From positions 3,254,501 through 3,318,500 of the forward strand of contig CP142453.1 in the NCBI GenBank assembly GCA_038049695.1: a stretch of 64,000 nucleotides of DNA, given 5' to 3'. Source of the DNA: Cinnamomum chago. Its lineage: Eukaryota; Streptophyta; Magnoliopsida; Laurales; Lauraceae. The translations under genes and the position numbers were made by a program. Shown piece after piece: positions 13,401 to 27,400 of this stretch (the first letter of the stretch is position 1; every line of letters begins with the position of its first letter). The notes under the pieces were generated by a model. It ran no database searches. It saw only the letters and a list, made by a program, of their open reading frames with translations, and had not been told where the DNA came from.

Positions 13401-15431
13401 CCATTAAATTATATAAGAATTCTCCAAGGAAGCCATAAGAGGAACTCATATGATTCATCCTTTAAAGCAATGTATTGTCCAGAACCTGCTTATAAGCATA
13501 AAACAGAATAATATCTTTCTGGATACATTTACACAGCAAAATGTGCACATTCAGATAAAGAAGTTTACTCACCAGATATGCCTTCCCATACAGGAAAAGG
13601 TAGACAGTCAGCACTGTTAACTGCATTAACAGAATATCAAGTTGGTACTAAGTAATGAATCAAATGTAAAACGAAGTGTAAAATTTCATATATGGGCCTT
13701 TAGCTTGCCACTAAGCAGTCATCAATAGCTACTTATTGATTTCATATCGAGTTAACTGTCTGTCAAATAAACTCATTTGCTTTATTCAGTAACAGAAGCT
13801 TAAATTCATTGAAAATCTGCACTTCTTTGCTTTGTGAGTCATAGTTGTCAATTTCGTTTCGGATCCAGTTTCAGTTTGGCTTCAAGCTGAACTTTTTCAG
13901 CTGATTCAGAATTTTGGTTATACATTTTTAAGTTTCTTTCTGAAAAAATATATGTACAAAACTATATAATAATGTACAAAATATTAAAGACTTAAAATAA
14001 CGTGTAAGTTACATACATTTAATTATTCTACTAAATCAATAATGCAATATGTTATTTCTACATGCCAAATGAATATTTCATAAGCTATATGCACATGACA
14101 ATGTGAAAGTAGGCCTGCATTCTCAAATCTCACCTTATAATATCACATGCAATTATTTTATAGTTCGCATACAGTAGGAGCTTTGCATAAGGACTGAAAT
14201 CCAGACCGAAATTTTTTACATGGGTTCTTTGGTTCAGCCAATGGTCTGAACTGAAACTATTCAGCCATTTCGGCCAAACTAAACCAAAATTGACAACTAT
14301 GTTTGCAAATAGTATTGGAAGAGGACAGGCATCTCTTCTAGGATTAGGGTGCGCATGGATAGGGCCAGCCCAAGCCAGGCCTGGGCCCAGCCAATTTTGG
14401 GCCGGGCTTGGGAATTAGATTCTAGTAGATGGGCAGTGTTTGGATTTTTTTTATTTGGCCCATTTAATCGATGAACCGGGCTTGGATTCACACAAGGTGA
14501 TATGCCTAGACCAGTTCAGCTAAAGCCTAGGACATAGCAGGACATCCTTTTCTCTATTACATATATATAAATCAGGCCGGGCTCGAGCCTCATCATTTCC
14601 AGGCGGGCCGGGCTCGTACCAGCCACTTCTGGCCGGACACCAGGCTCGGGCTTATAGTTTATTAGACAGGCCGGGCCTGGACATTCCCCAGCCCAGCCCA
14701 GTCTGGCCCGTGAACACCCCTATCTAGGATATAGGACATCTTCGGTAGAACATTTTGTAACCATATCCATATGCTCTCATTTACAGCTATATGTTGCCTT
14801 GTATTTGTACAACTGCTTCATGTGAATAAATTATTATCTTATAAATGACATGAAAAGATTCTAACAATATAAAACTTCATCAAATAACAGATAGCTGTAA
14901 CTAAAGAAACAATTTTTTTTTACAAAAACAGAGATCGGAAAAAAGGGTTTTTATTTGTAGTTACTCAAAATTATAATTTTTTTTGAATGATGATATATTA
15001 TAATGATCAATAGTATTCTCCAATTTCATTGGTTAGCTTTATGAAGTAGATCCAGCCTATTTAATTAAATCACGATTGGAAAAGGCGCTGTCTCCAGTGT
15101 TGGACAGCCCCTCTATGCTTCAAACCACCACGGACCAACAAAACACAAAAAAAAAGAGGGATCCATCACCAAGTTTGTGGAAATCATCATTAATCATGAC
15201 ATCGACATGCCCAACTGAGATAACATGCACAAAAGTCCAGGGAAAAGAATCAGGAGGATATCAAATAAATGCAGGCAAAAGATTGTACAAGCTGTTCATT
15301 GGATAGTAGTATTTATATTGATTCTAACCAGAAGAAAACACAATCCACCAAAACCACAAAAACACAAAGAGGGAGAATCCAAACAAACCACTGTATACAT
15401 AGGTCCCCACTCAAGACAAATGAATGAATAA

Positions 15432-15464
<33 letters not shown>

Positions 15465-18400
15465 AGAGAACAAAAAAAAAAAATAGAGGAAGAAGAATTG
15501 TGCAAAACCCTATAGGTGCCATCAATGTACAACAGCAATAATTATTAGATAACCGACCACCAAACTCATATAATTTCTAGTTCTATGTGGAAGATTTTTG
15601 GCACAATATCAACAAACTGAGTCAAAGACAGTTCAAAGATATTTTTTTTATAAAATATTTACATTAAAAAAGAAAGGGCATCATAGTACGAGAGAGATAA
15701 CGAAAGTGAAAAGAGAAAAGTAAAGGCAAGAAACAAAAAGACATGGTCCACAAGTCGGATCTGACTGAAGACACTAAACAAACAACAGAAACACAAAAAT
15801 GGACCCTTACAAAGGAGCTCCCGTATGAGGGAGGGCCAACTCCCTCCAATTCCTCACAATGAAGTCAAAAGGGATATCCCTAAGGAAGGATAGACACCAA
15901 CGAAGCAGTTGTAAACTTGAGCCTATCCACAAGAGACTCCAAAGAAGAATAATTGTCCTCAAAATCTCGAGTGTTCCTTTCCTTCCAGATGGTCCACATA
16001 GCTGCCAAGAAGGAAGACCTACACAATGCCCTTCCCTTCTCTGATCCAATCTCCATGTGCCACACCTCAAATTGCCCAAGGATAGAGTCTGGATGAGCCC
16101 AAGCACAATCAAACCAGCTAAGAAGAGCCGATCATAGCACTCGCGCAATTTTAGGATAAAATAATAGGCAATTAACTGTTTCCTCATCTCCCAAACACAT
16201 TGGGCAGGCATTCACAAGGATCTTTTTCCAATGGGGAAGGTTGTCCATGGTCAAGATCGCATCGCACAAAGCAACCGGTAAAAAACAATAACCCCTGGTG
16301 GAACCTTCATCTTTGAAGCAGTAATCCCAATTGATGGTGAACCCAGCAAAACTCGATCTTCAATCAAATATAAAAACAACTTAAACAAGGAAAAAAAGTA
16401 GATTTGTCTACCGTTGATCGCGAAAATCTACCATAGATCTTCAATCCTTTGGAGGCACACCCTCAATCCAACGGAGAAGAGAATAAAGGAGCAACCATGG
16501 ATCACTTTAATTAAAAGAAATAAATCATCCAAACACGGGCTGGATGTCCCATACATATGGTCTTCATAATCTCCAATGGATAAGAAGTCCTAATCTACTT
16601 TCTAATATCATAAGATAAGTTTCCTAAATGGATAAAGAAAGAAAAACATTATTACTTGATAATCAAGAAAGAAAGAAAATAGAAAGTTGGGTTTGTCAAT
16701 CTCATGGTAGAGAGAACTTCTCTACTTCTATCTTTTGTTTCCAAATCCTTAGAAGTGTTCCTTGTTTTAAGGAGTCTCAATCTGTCACGCCTGTAGCTCC
16801 CCTGTAGAAGGGCGTTGGGTCCGACAAGGACTAGGTATGCAATAATGCATAAGTCCCACATCGGAAACACACTAATCTTGATCTTGGGTATATATGTGTG
16901 TGCATGCGCTATATCAAGCGTGAAGACCGCTAAGCTAAATAGAATTTAGCGCCGCTCAAAATCGTAGCGGCCGCTATGGTCCGCTACGGAGTAAGACATA
17001 TTTCTACTTTTAAAATGCATAATAAGACTTATTTCTTTTTTTCTTCTCTCCAAATACCATTTCTACACAACTATTCTACCCTTTTATGTTTAAAAGAACA
17101 CCAAAAAACACATGATCTCACTAAATTACAGTCGATACAAGGAGTCCTTCTCAATGGTTCTTCTCTAGGTACATCCTATTAGACACCTCATTTGGTGGAG
17201 GTATTCTTTTCTCCAGGTACTCTTTAGTCTAAAGTCATGACTTCATGACATTGTTTATATATATATATATATAATATTATGAGCCTTTTATTAGTTTCTA
17301 AGTTAACATAACTAAGCAACATGAATACATGTGAAAAAAATGATCATTACTATTATTTTCTATTTATACAGGACCTCATACAACGAGGGGACCGCTACGC
17401 TCTCTTATCTTAGTTACTTTTGCAAAAAAAAAAAAAACAGTTTCTATCATTTTCCAATATTCTAGTTTTTCTACAAATACCTCATATTTTTTTGACAATT
17501 TTTTCAAATCGCACCGCTACGTAGCATATTGGCGGCGTGTGTAGCGCTATTTTCATCCTTGTGTGTGTGGCCTGGCCTTAATTCTACATGAAGCCTTTTA
17601 TAACCGTGAGGCAAGATTGGGTTGGAATCCCAAGGGCCAAAGCGGACAATATCATGTGGAATGTGGGACCAGGTCAAGACAAATGGTATCAGAGTCAAGG
17701 ACAGCTCGGTTTTCCATGGGGGAGTATGTCACGCCTGTGGCTCCCCTGTAGAAGGGCGTTGGGTCCGACGAGGACTAGGTAGAAAGTGGGGGATAAGTCC
17801 CACATCGGAAGCACGCTAGTCCTGATCTTGGGTATATATGTATTTAGCATGGCCTTAACTATACATGAGGACTTTTAAAACTGTGAGGCAAGATTGGGTT
17901 GGAATCCCAATAAGCCAAAACGAACAATATCATGTGGACATCGGGCCCGGGTCGTTACACAATCTCATTCCATTTATTCAAAATTGTCTTCCTATTCAGA
18001 TCCGAGCTCTTGTTTGATAGGGCCCAATTTAAATGGATCAAATAGCCATTGGACCTATTTAATTGATCCAAAAAAGTCAAGGCCCGATCCAACACAAAAT
18101 CCATTATGTTTGGACCTTCCACTTCTGCGTCAATCTTCCAAAGCCTAAAGAAGGAAATTATACCAAAGGAGCCCCCTGAGAACGTTGAGGAGGAAATTGA
18201 GAAGGTCCCTTCTTTTGAAGCCTTCGAGACCCTACTATCCTCTCCTTACTCTAGGATATAAACCTGAATGAGAATCTCGAGAAGAGAGAAAAACTGATTC
18301 TCCTTCGACTTCGTTAAATTCCTTCTAAAAATAGGCCCCCACTACAACTCACTTCCGTTCCTAATCAAATAGCTTGAAGCCTTTGCCTGACAATCTCTGG

Positions 18401-21400
18401 AACAATTGAAACGATCCAGAAACACCTCTGCCAAAGAGCTATCACCATCCCAAATATCAAGCCAGAAAAAAAAAAAAAAAAAAAGGGAAAAAAAAAAAAC
18501 CCTCTTCCCAGACCCGACTCTAACTGTGATAATAGAATAAAAGCCCTCCTTGGAAGATAGAATCCCTCTCCATAGCCTAGAACTGAGAGAGTTTGGTTCT
18601 TGGAAGTCCCATTTGTTTCTCAAAGCACCATACTTGGCCAAAAGAACACTCTTCCAAAGATTAAGGCCATCTTTCCCAATCCTCCACAACCACTTCCCCA
18701 AGAGAGCTTGATTCATCTGACAAAGCAGTATGAACCAGAACCCTCCTTCCTTCTTGGGCTTACAGAGAGACCCACTTGACCAAGTGATATTCCTTTGGCA
18801 TACCCTTGCCTTGCCACAAGAAATCTCACTTCAACCTCTCAATCCTAATAAAGAGACAGACAAGTAATATATGGGAAGACTAGAGAGAGCAGATAAAATT
18901 AGGGTGACCACCACCTAGGGACAAATAATGGAAAGTTTCTTTTCGGCCCTCTCTAAATAATTAGCTTTCCATAAGGAAAGTTTCTTTTCAACCCTCTCTA
19001 ACACCGGGTCCCAGACAAAATCAGAGCCTTTCCAAACACAATGGTAATCCAAGATACGTAGCTGGGAAAGAGCCAACCTTACAACCCAAAGTTGCCGCCA
19101 AACAAGAGATGATTTGAACTTCTACCGCTGCTCCCAATAATTCACTTTTGAAGTTCACTTTTAAACCCAAGACTGCTTCATAACACAAAAAAATAACCTT
19201 AAGATTCTTCACCTGGTCTTCATTTGCATCGCAGAAAATAAGAGTATCATCTATGAACAGCAAGTGAGAGATTGTAGGATAGTTGCGAGCTAAATTAACA
19301 CCTTGCATAAGGTTCGCCGCACCTGCCATTGACAGAATCCAGCTAAAACTTCCCCCACTATGACAAAAAGGAAAGGGAAAGAGGATCGATCACCTTGTCT
19401 CAAACCTCTCTTGGCTGGGAAGAACCCTTTTGGAGACCCGTTAATGACAATGGAGAACCAAGAGGACACACACACCATAATCCAACTCCTCCATTTCATC
19501 CCAAAATCCATCCTACGAAGCACATAAATGAGGAAATCCCAATCCACCCTATCATAGGCTTTTTCAAGATCCATCTTGGACAACAGACCTCATTGGCAAT
19601 CAAAACACCATCTAGACATTGTCTTCCGTGGATGAAGGCACCTTGAGAATTGCAGATGATGGAAGGAATAATTTTTAACAATTTTCCCACCAGCACTTTA
19701 GCTAAATTTTTGTAAGGATTGCCTATCAAACTGATAGGACAAAAATCTGATATACAATCAACACCGGACTACTTCAGGAAGAGAGCAACAAAGGAAGCCC
19801 CCAAATTCTTCGATGCTTTACCTCTCAAATAGAATTCCCACACAAAAGCCAAAACATCCTCTTTAACATCTATTCGAGAAAAAACTGAAAGAAAGCCATC
19901 GGAAATCCATCGGGACCTAGACTTTTATCACCACCCAGAGCAAAGACAGCAAAGCGGATCTCCTCCTCCTCAAATTCTCTTTCCAACCAAGATGCATTTT
20001 CCTCTCCTATGGTTTCAAACCTAAGATTATTTAGAAGAGGACGAACCCTATCTTCTTTCGAATAAAAAGAGGAGTAAAACTCTAGAATGTGCTGTATAAT
20101 TTCTTCTTTTTTATCTAGCCTCACATCACCGTCGATTAAGACGTTGATTCTGTTGATTCTTGAGCTAGCTGTAGCCATCCAAAGGAAGAACTTCGAATTT
20201 CTGTCGCCGTCCTTCAACCATTGAACATTTTGATCTTTGCTTAAATTTAATTTCCTCCTTGCACAACTTATTGAAGTATTCTTCTTTCAGAAGCAATCTT
20301 CTACTAATGTTCTGGCCGTAAGAAATCATTTACCAACCCAAAAGCTTAAGCTGATAGGTGGACGGCCCATACAAGTATATTAAGATATGTCAAGCCTGTT
20401 ACTTAGGCGACGTGGGATGTGGGACTTCCCAACACTCCCCCTCACATGCAAGCCCAACAGACGGGCCTGTCACGTGGGCTACACAAGAACACCGGGATTG
20501 AAACCCGCTCTGATACCATGTAAGAAACCATATACCAACCCAAAAGCTTAAGCTGATAGGTGTAAGGCCCATACAGGTATATTAAGATATATCAAGCCTA
20601 TTACTTAGGCGATGTGGGACTTCCCAACACTGGCAAGAGAACAATAAGCCTTCAACAAAAATTTTTATTAGCAGCATAATCTCCATTGATTATCAACATG
20701 ATAGTTCCACATTTAAAACACATGATGCTTTCAAGTTCAGAAAAGGATGAACCGTATTATATAAGTGAGCAAAATTTATTACCAGCATAATTTCCATTGA
20801 TTATTAAAAATGATTTTTGTGTGTGCATTCAAGACACATGATGCTTTCACCAAGTTTAGAAGGACGAACCATGTGATATACGTAACCTTAGAAATATCAA
20901 CTTTCATAGAAAATAATCATTCTTTTTTCATACAAATTTATTAGCAGCAAGATTTCCATTGATTATTAACATGATTTTAGTGTGCATTCATGGCAGACGA
21001 TGTTTCTCCAAGTTCATAAAAAAATGGATCATATTATACAAGAAAACTTAGAATGCACCAATGGGTCAACCAGAGTACCAGACTCGTGTAGCAATGGAAA
21101 CAGTAGCATCATATTTCTGTAGGGATAGGTGATAGTAGCATACCATTGTACAAAAATAGAACCCGACAGTGGTGAAGTAGAATGACAGCATGCGAAAAAA
21201 ATCAAATAGCTGTCCAAGTCGGTAAATATCTCTGCTAAGAACTTGTTCACCATTGCCACCAGCAACTTTTCCTTCAAACAGAGCAATCTGATTAAGCCCG
21301 ACATCTCTTCCCTTGCCAACCTGTTAATAGAAACTAAGCATCATCCTAAAGTAGTAAATGCATCAAGTGGCCTAATATTGAATCTCTATTACCTGAATGT

Positions 21401-24400
21401 ATTCATGATGAGTAACATTGCCTTGGCGCAATGTTGAATTGAACCCTGTAAATTAAGTGACATTGATGAAAGCAGAATAAGTATTCATGATGACCTTCTT
21501 AATTCATCATTTAAAGAGTTAAGAATTTCATTCTGAAACACCAAATGCTAAATGCAATATGAGTATTACAAGGCAAAGGATAAAAGCCGAAATGAACAAA
21601 CATAAGAGGGATTTTCTTCAGCCAGAATCCATCACGGAAACCATGCAGGATTTTCAGTGAGCACCTTTGATTCAAGGCGTGGCCCTCGTGGACTCCACAG
21701 GTGAAAGTTCAGCCGAAAAAAATTAAAAATGAATAATTAATAGCACAAAGAAGCAAGGCATCAAAAGTGTCAACAGACGGTGAAAAAAATACACAATTAG
21801 ACATTAGAATAGAAATGCATGATGGTCCCCACCATAATCTTCATGTGAATTGCCTCCCATGAGCTGAGCAGTAGATAAAACCACCCGGCTGACTGATGCG
21901 TGGTGCAGTTGTTTCTCTAATCTTTTTAAGATGCAGTAGTAATAGAGAAGAATTCTCATTATGTTGAGCAATAAATGTGAAATTGTTTCCCTTTCCAATG
22001 ATTTGGTGGCTGATAAACCACGGCCCACCTTTAGTGTTGAAATTTATTCCTTCTCTGCAATTTGGATATATAGATTCAAAAGACTGATTTGGAGAAGATG
22101 CCAGTGACTGCTGGTGTAAGTAAACCACAAATTTGCGCACATGCCATGTGTTTTTTTCTATGGTCATGAAGATCTTACTAGTATAATAACCCGTGCTCAG
22201 CACGGATATGGCCAACATTGCAATCTAAATATTCATGCATTAAAAGATTTCTATTTTTTAGAAAGAGAAAAAAAAAGGTTATGAGTACCGTTTATGTAAT
22301 CCAAGAGCTGGTGGGTAGAAAGGGAATGAGAATGGGAATAGAAAGGGGATGGTAGAGTTTGGATGAAAACAGTCTTTACTAAAGAAGATGAAAAGATAAG
22401 TGATTTTGATAAAGAAATAAAGTAGGTAGTTGTATGAGATAGGAGTCGGGAGAGAACATGCAAGATTTCGAAAAAAAAATAAAAAAGGAATGTAACTTCT
22501 GGTCAAAATTATAACCAAGAATCAAAATTGCATTCAAAACCCTCCTCTTTAATATAGTATAATAGAAATAATACAGCAGTGGTTCTATCATATAATTGTT
22601 GTATAGAGTTATTTAGTAGTCTAGCTGATGGGATATTGACACAGGAGTGGGGCCTAGATTTCATGGCACGTGTGCTTGATTAGGGCCTCAATCATATGGA
22701 TCGATTTAATTGATCACATGAATTTTTGATAAAAGAAAGTGGGCTCAAATATGATTTTGGATGGTCAAACATGGGCTTAAGTGTGGTCCCAAATTTGAAA
22801 TTAAATTTGCTGACTTATGCAGATCCAAATCAGTTCCTTAATGGGTCAGATTAGCCATCTAAATTCAAACTAAACACAAAAGGATCCAATTTATGAAGCG
22901 TTCGGGTTGTTATTTATCTTCCTTCCTATTTTATTGCTATTAGGAATCTTCAGTTGAGAACTGGATATGATTGGGATAAGTACAAGTGGCTGGGTACACA
23001 AGGACCACACATGTGGCTCACATTCCATAGAAAACAAATCAACTTAGACGTTTCCAAGCTTCAACAGAATCTTTCTCGAATTTACATTCCCTATTTGAGT
23101 CTTTTAAGGATTATGTAAGGGATGTTGAGATTATTCATTAGGGATCTTAATGAGATTAGCTGGACAGTGAGATGTAATATTAGATCTAAGGTTCTCTCAG
23201 TCTCTAAAAACAGCATTTATATTCATGTAATGGAACGACAGTTCCATCTTGGTTATTTTTCAAGGCTATATTTCATACATATTCAATAAATGTAGCCATA
23301 TCTACACTTAATTTTTTCTTCCTTCTCCTTGGTTTGAGAATACTCCCAACGGATTGAAGATCTCTACAGTGGATTTTCATGTCAACGGTAAACGAATCTC
23401 TATTTTTCTCCTTGTTTCAGTGGATTTTTCCATTTGATTAAAGATCAGGGTATCTTGGGCTCACAAACAAACGGATTTTCCTTCCTTTGACTGTGTCAGA
23501 TATGGTCAATAGATTTTCCATTGTGGTGCTTTGATCATAAACACCTTCATTTCCTACACTACCTTCTACTGATCTTGATAATGTTCACCTTGCAGAGTGC
23601 AACCTAAAGCATGCCTTTACAGATGGCCTTCAACTAGTTGGCATTTGGAGTAAACAAACGCAGAACGGATGATATAGTAGTCAACCACAATATGCTTTGT
23701 CCTCATGCAACACAATTCTTTGCAACATGCAAGGCTGCCTGATCATCTCCTTGAAAAAAAAAATCAGCAGATTAAAAGAAACTCCCTAAATCATATATCA
23801 AGGTCCTAATCCGTAACACCCCAAAGCGCCCATAGCTCGATACTACGCTTATGCACTTGATCAAGTCACATGTTTCTTACCTCTCCAAGTAACTAATACC
23901 CCCCAACAAATGTACAATTTCTTGGTATAGATCCCTGTCATATTTGGATGATCCAACCCAATTTGCATATGTGAGTACCTCCACATCCAGAAGTCCACAC
24001 TTGGAATACAGAATCCAAATTCTTAGAAGGGACTTTGGAGACCTAAGATTACAACAAACTGCCTCTACATGTGAAGCATGAGGCGAATGCATAAAATGAC
24101 TAATAAGCCCTCCAACATAAGCAAAATCTGGGCTCGTGATTGAAAGATAAACAAGTTTTCTGACAATCTCTAAACTCTACCCAAATCTTTTAGTGCACAA
24201 TGATGTCAAAGTTAAAAAATCACTGCAAAGATTTCTGCAGTTAAACCTGGTTGAGGAATGTTTCTCAAATATACAGTCATAATGCAAAGTCCCCAAATTA
24301 GTCAAGGGTTATCACATTGGAGCAATGATGTTGCATGCCTCGTGGGTGTTAAATTCTTGTTGCAGAGAACTCTAGCAACAACACAACGCAGCTATGGTGA

Positions 24401-27400
24401 TCTATCAAAAGTTTAAAAACTTCTTGAGTGTGTATGCAAGTGCACGGGTGTGTGCATGTTTGTGAGTATGCACGAATGAGTCTGAAGGGCCAAAAGTATA
24501 AGAGATTGACATCATCACCGTCATCATAGCCTAATTCGATCTATTCAGGGTCACAAACAAAAATGTATGAGATAAATAAACCACAAAACACTTGTTGAGC
24601 TCACCATACCTGCATATATATCCTCACTAATGTTAATAATACGTGATGCTTTGCTGATACCTCCTCTTGTTATGTGGAAAACTCTATCAAAGACATCGGG
24701 GTGTCCGTAATGCATGCGCACTCTACGATGCAAAAAGATTACATTTTAGATTATGTATTAAGACAAAATAACACCCAAATAGGGAAATAAACTATACACT
24801 TCACAAATACAAACTTACTTTAGAGGATTTGCCAAAACACGCTGACCTAAGGTCACAAAGCTTGTTTCTTGGTTGGACATGAATGAAGCCAAAGAGGATA
24901 CACTGGAAACCATACATAGGCATTTTCAGAAGATAGTAAAAATATTTACACACATCAGCTAGCAGGCAGGATGGAGAAATACCTTCCTGTAAAAATATGC
25001 TCTCTGACACCTAAAATAGTTGGTGGACGAATACCGTGATCCCGATAAAACTCTTCAAGAAGATTTCTCATTTTCAAAGCCTCTTCGAAGTAATTATCCT
25101 AGGAAAGGCAACAGAAATCAAACCAAGATATAGTTACAATGAAGAAATGGACCACAGAAATAAGCATAATGACCAGATGCATATGATCAAGGTTAGTTCT
25201 CAATATAAGTAGATCGGTAAGGTTGGCAACATTCATCTTATCATCATGATAATGATACGAAGTGAAACACCTAACTGAGCAAGTTAATAGTTACAATCAA
25301 GAAATGCTGGACAGAATACACATTATGAACAGATGCTTATGATGAAGGGAAGTTCTTAAAATAGGCAGATTGATACAGCTGGCAACATCATATCATCATC
25401 ATGATAATAATACGAAGAAAAACACCTATCTGAGTCTTCGATTGAGATCCTCTCTGTGTGTGACCAAGAAAGGCTAAATATAATACCACGGAGAAAAAAG
25501 AACAGAGAAATTAGAAGTGACCTCCCTGGCAAGAGGATTACATACAGCTAATCTTCCCCCAAGCATGTGACAAAGGCAAGTCACGATTCAAAAGACCTTG
25601 TAAAGCCAGATGCTAAACAGGACGTTCCACAGAGGCTTGTAAGATATTAATGCAGTATTAAGAGGCGAAATCAAGAACATCACAAAGTGGCCAATCCTTG
25701 GCTGAAGTGAATGGCGTATGATTGTGCAGATGGAATGCATACCCATGTATAATGGGTTCAGACCAGTGTTGAGAAATTCGTTTCGGACGCCGATTCGGTT
25801 TGGCCTCTAAACGAAAATATTTCGGCCGATTCGTGATTTCAGCGAATCATTTCAGATTTATGTTTCGGAAAAATATAAAAATTAAAAATATATAATGTAT
25901 ATAGAGAAATATAAGATTAATATCAAAATTTAAAAAAATATATTTAGTTTATTCTTCTTAATCAACTCATAATATGGTATTATGTATGATCATAGCATTC
26001 AACAACCATAAATTTGTACCACTTTTTCTAACCCCCAGCCATGATAATTGGCAAAAAGATACCGAAGGTTCAAATTTCTGAAAAACATATTCAGCCCAGC
26101 AGACAGCAATTGAATAAAATAAAATAAAAAATAGCAGTGAGCAAACTCAGCCCAGCACTCGGCAAGACAGCAATTGAAAAAAAGAAAAAACAGCAACAAG
26201 CAAACCCAATACAACACTCACCAGACAGCAATTGCAATAAAGAAAATAAAAACAGCAGTGAGCAAACCCAATCAAGCACTCAGCAGTTGACTAAAACAAC
26301 AGAGAAAAAATCAGTAATGAGCAAACCCAACCCAACACTCAGCAGATGGCAGTTGAGAGAGAGAGAGAGATTGGGCAGAGAGCAAACAACAGTCAATAAA
26401 AAAAAAAAAAAGCAGCAATGAGAAAACCCCTACCCAGCCCAGCAGACGTTTAAAAAAAAAACCAGTAAACCCAGCCCAGCCCAAAAGGGAAGGGAATAAA
26501 AAAAAAAAAAAGGAGCAGGTGGGTCTTGAAGAAAAAGAGGTGGGTCAGCTGGTCAGCATAACAGAAATAAAAAGAAGCACTGCAAGAGAAAAATCTGGAA
26601 AAAAAGGGTAGTCAGAAAGGTGCCCTTGTGAAGAAAAAAGAGCAGAAGCTGAGGGTTGATCAGAAAGCAGCAGCCCAGCAGAAGAAGAAAAAAAAAAGAA
26701 AAAAAGAACGAAAAACAAAGCAGTACCCGAGCAGCAGCTGGGTCAAGCGGATGAGCGAACTGAGCCTAGGAGGAGCAGCAGAGCAGGTACTTCTTTCTTC
26801 TTCTTCTTCTTCTTCCTTCTTCTTTTTTCCCCCTTTTTCCGTTTCAGCTAAGCAGCAAAACAAAAGCAGCAGAATGGCATGCTTCTTCTTCTTCAAGAAT
26901 GGAATGGCGTGACGGCAGCGATTTGGGGTTAGGGCTTTTACTTTATCCAACGGAATGAAAGGGGGCTTTGGGTTAAGTTTTTGCTTTTTACTTTTAAGTT
27001 AAAGAAAATTACATTTAACACCCCTCCGGTTTTTTATTTTCCATTTTTAAGGCATGCTACACAGTTAGGACGAATCTTTGAATTTTGGTCCGAATTTCGG
27101 AAATTTGCTCAAATTGGTCCGAATGTTGGAACGAATTCTTACAAAGGCGGTATTCGGTTTGGTAGAGGGACCGAACCGAAATTATGCAGAAAATTCGGCC
27201 GAAACGAACCAAATTTCGTAAAACTGGTTCAGACCCATTTGGGAGACAATTCAGGCCCCCTAAATGCACTAGAATGTGGACGGATATACAGAGCAGTCCT
27301 CATGGTTATTACTGAACTGAATTAGCAGACTGTAGGCCTAACACTGCAGTGAGCCAAACTCAAAATCCAACGTCAACGACATTATTTTAGGCTAACCTAA

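Larger units (their letters stand above)
16783..17959 (+). mobile_element. TRIM retrotransposon with a DNA transposon in its 5' LTR
   Basis: Two LTRs beginning TGTCACGCCTGT and ending ACA: 16783-17681 (split) and 17727-17959 (233 bp). Between them are only 45 nt, holding a primer binding site TGGTATCAGAG (17684-17694) complementary to initiator tRNA-Met and a purine-rich tract GGGGGAG. Exact 5-bp TSD CAATC at 16778-16782 and 17960-17964. Taking out the nested element plus one of its repeats leaves a 234-bp first LTR, matching the 233-bp second one. Confidence 0.93.
15646..20316 (-). mobile_element. L1-type LINE split by later insertions
   Basis: Minus-strand non-LTR element. From its 5' side: the pre-RT linker ([14 protein letters not shown], 19870-20217), RT motifs [53 protein letters not shown] (19021-19729), the [11 protein letters not shown]...[11 protein letters not shown] segment (18342-18716) and a zf-RVT-like C-terminus (about 15807-16260: [18 protein letters not shown]). 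A TRIM interrupts it at 16783-17959, with unassigned DNA on either side; a second TRIM sits at the visible 5' end. Frameshifts and a long A-run show it is dead. Confidence 0.85.

Noticed and set aside
26628..26950. Lys/Gln- and Glu-rich frames on both strands
   Set aside because: Translations of A-rich and CTT-rich simple sequence inside the 25764-27226 element.
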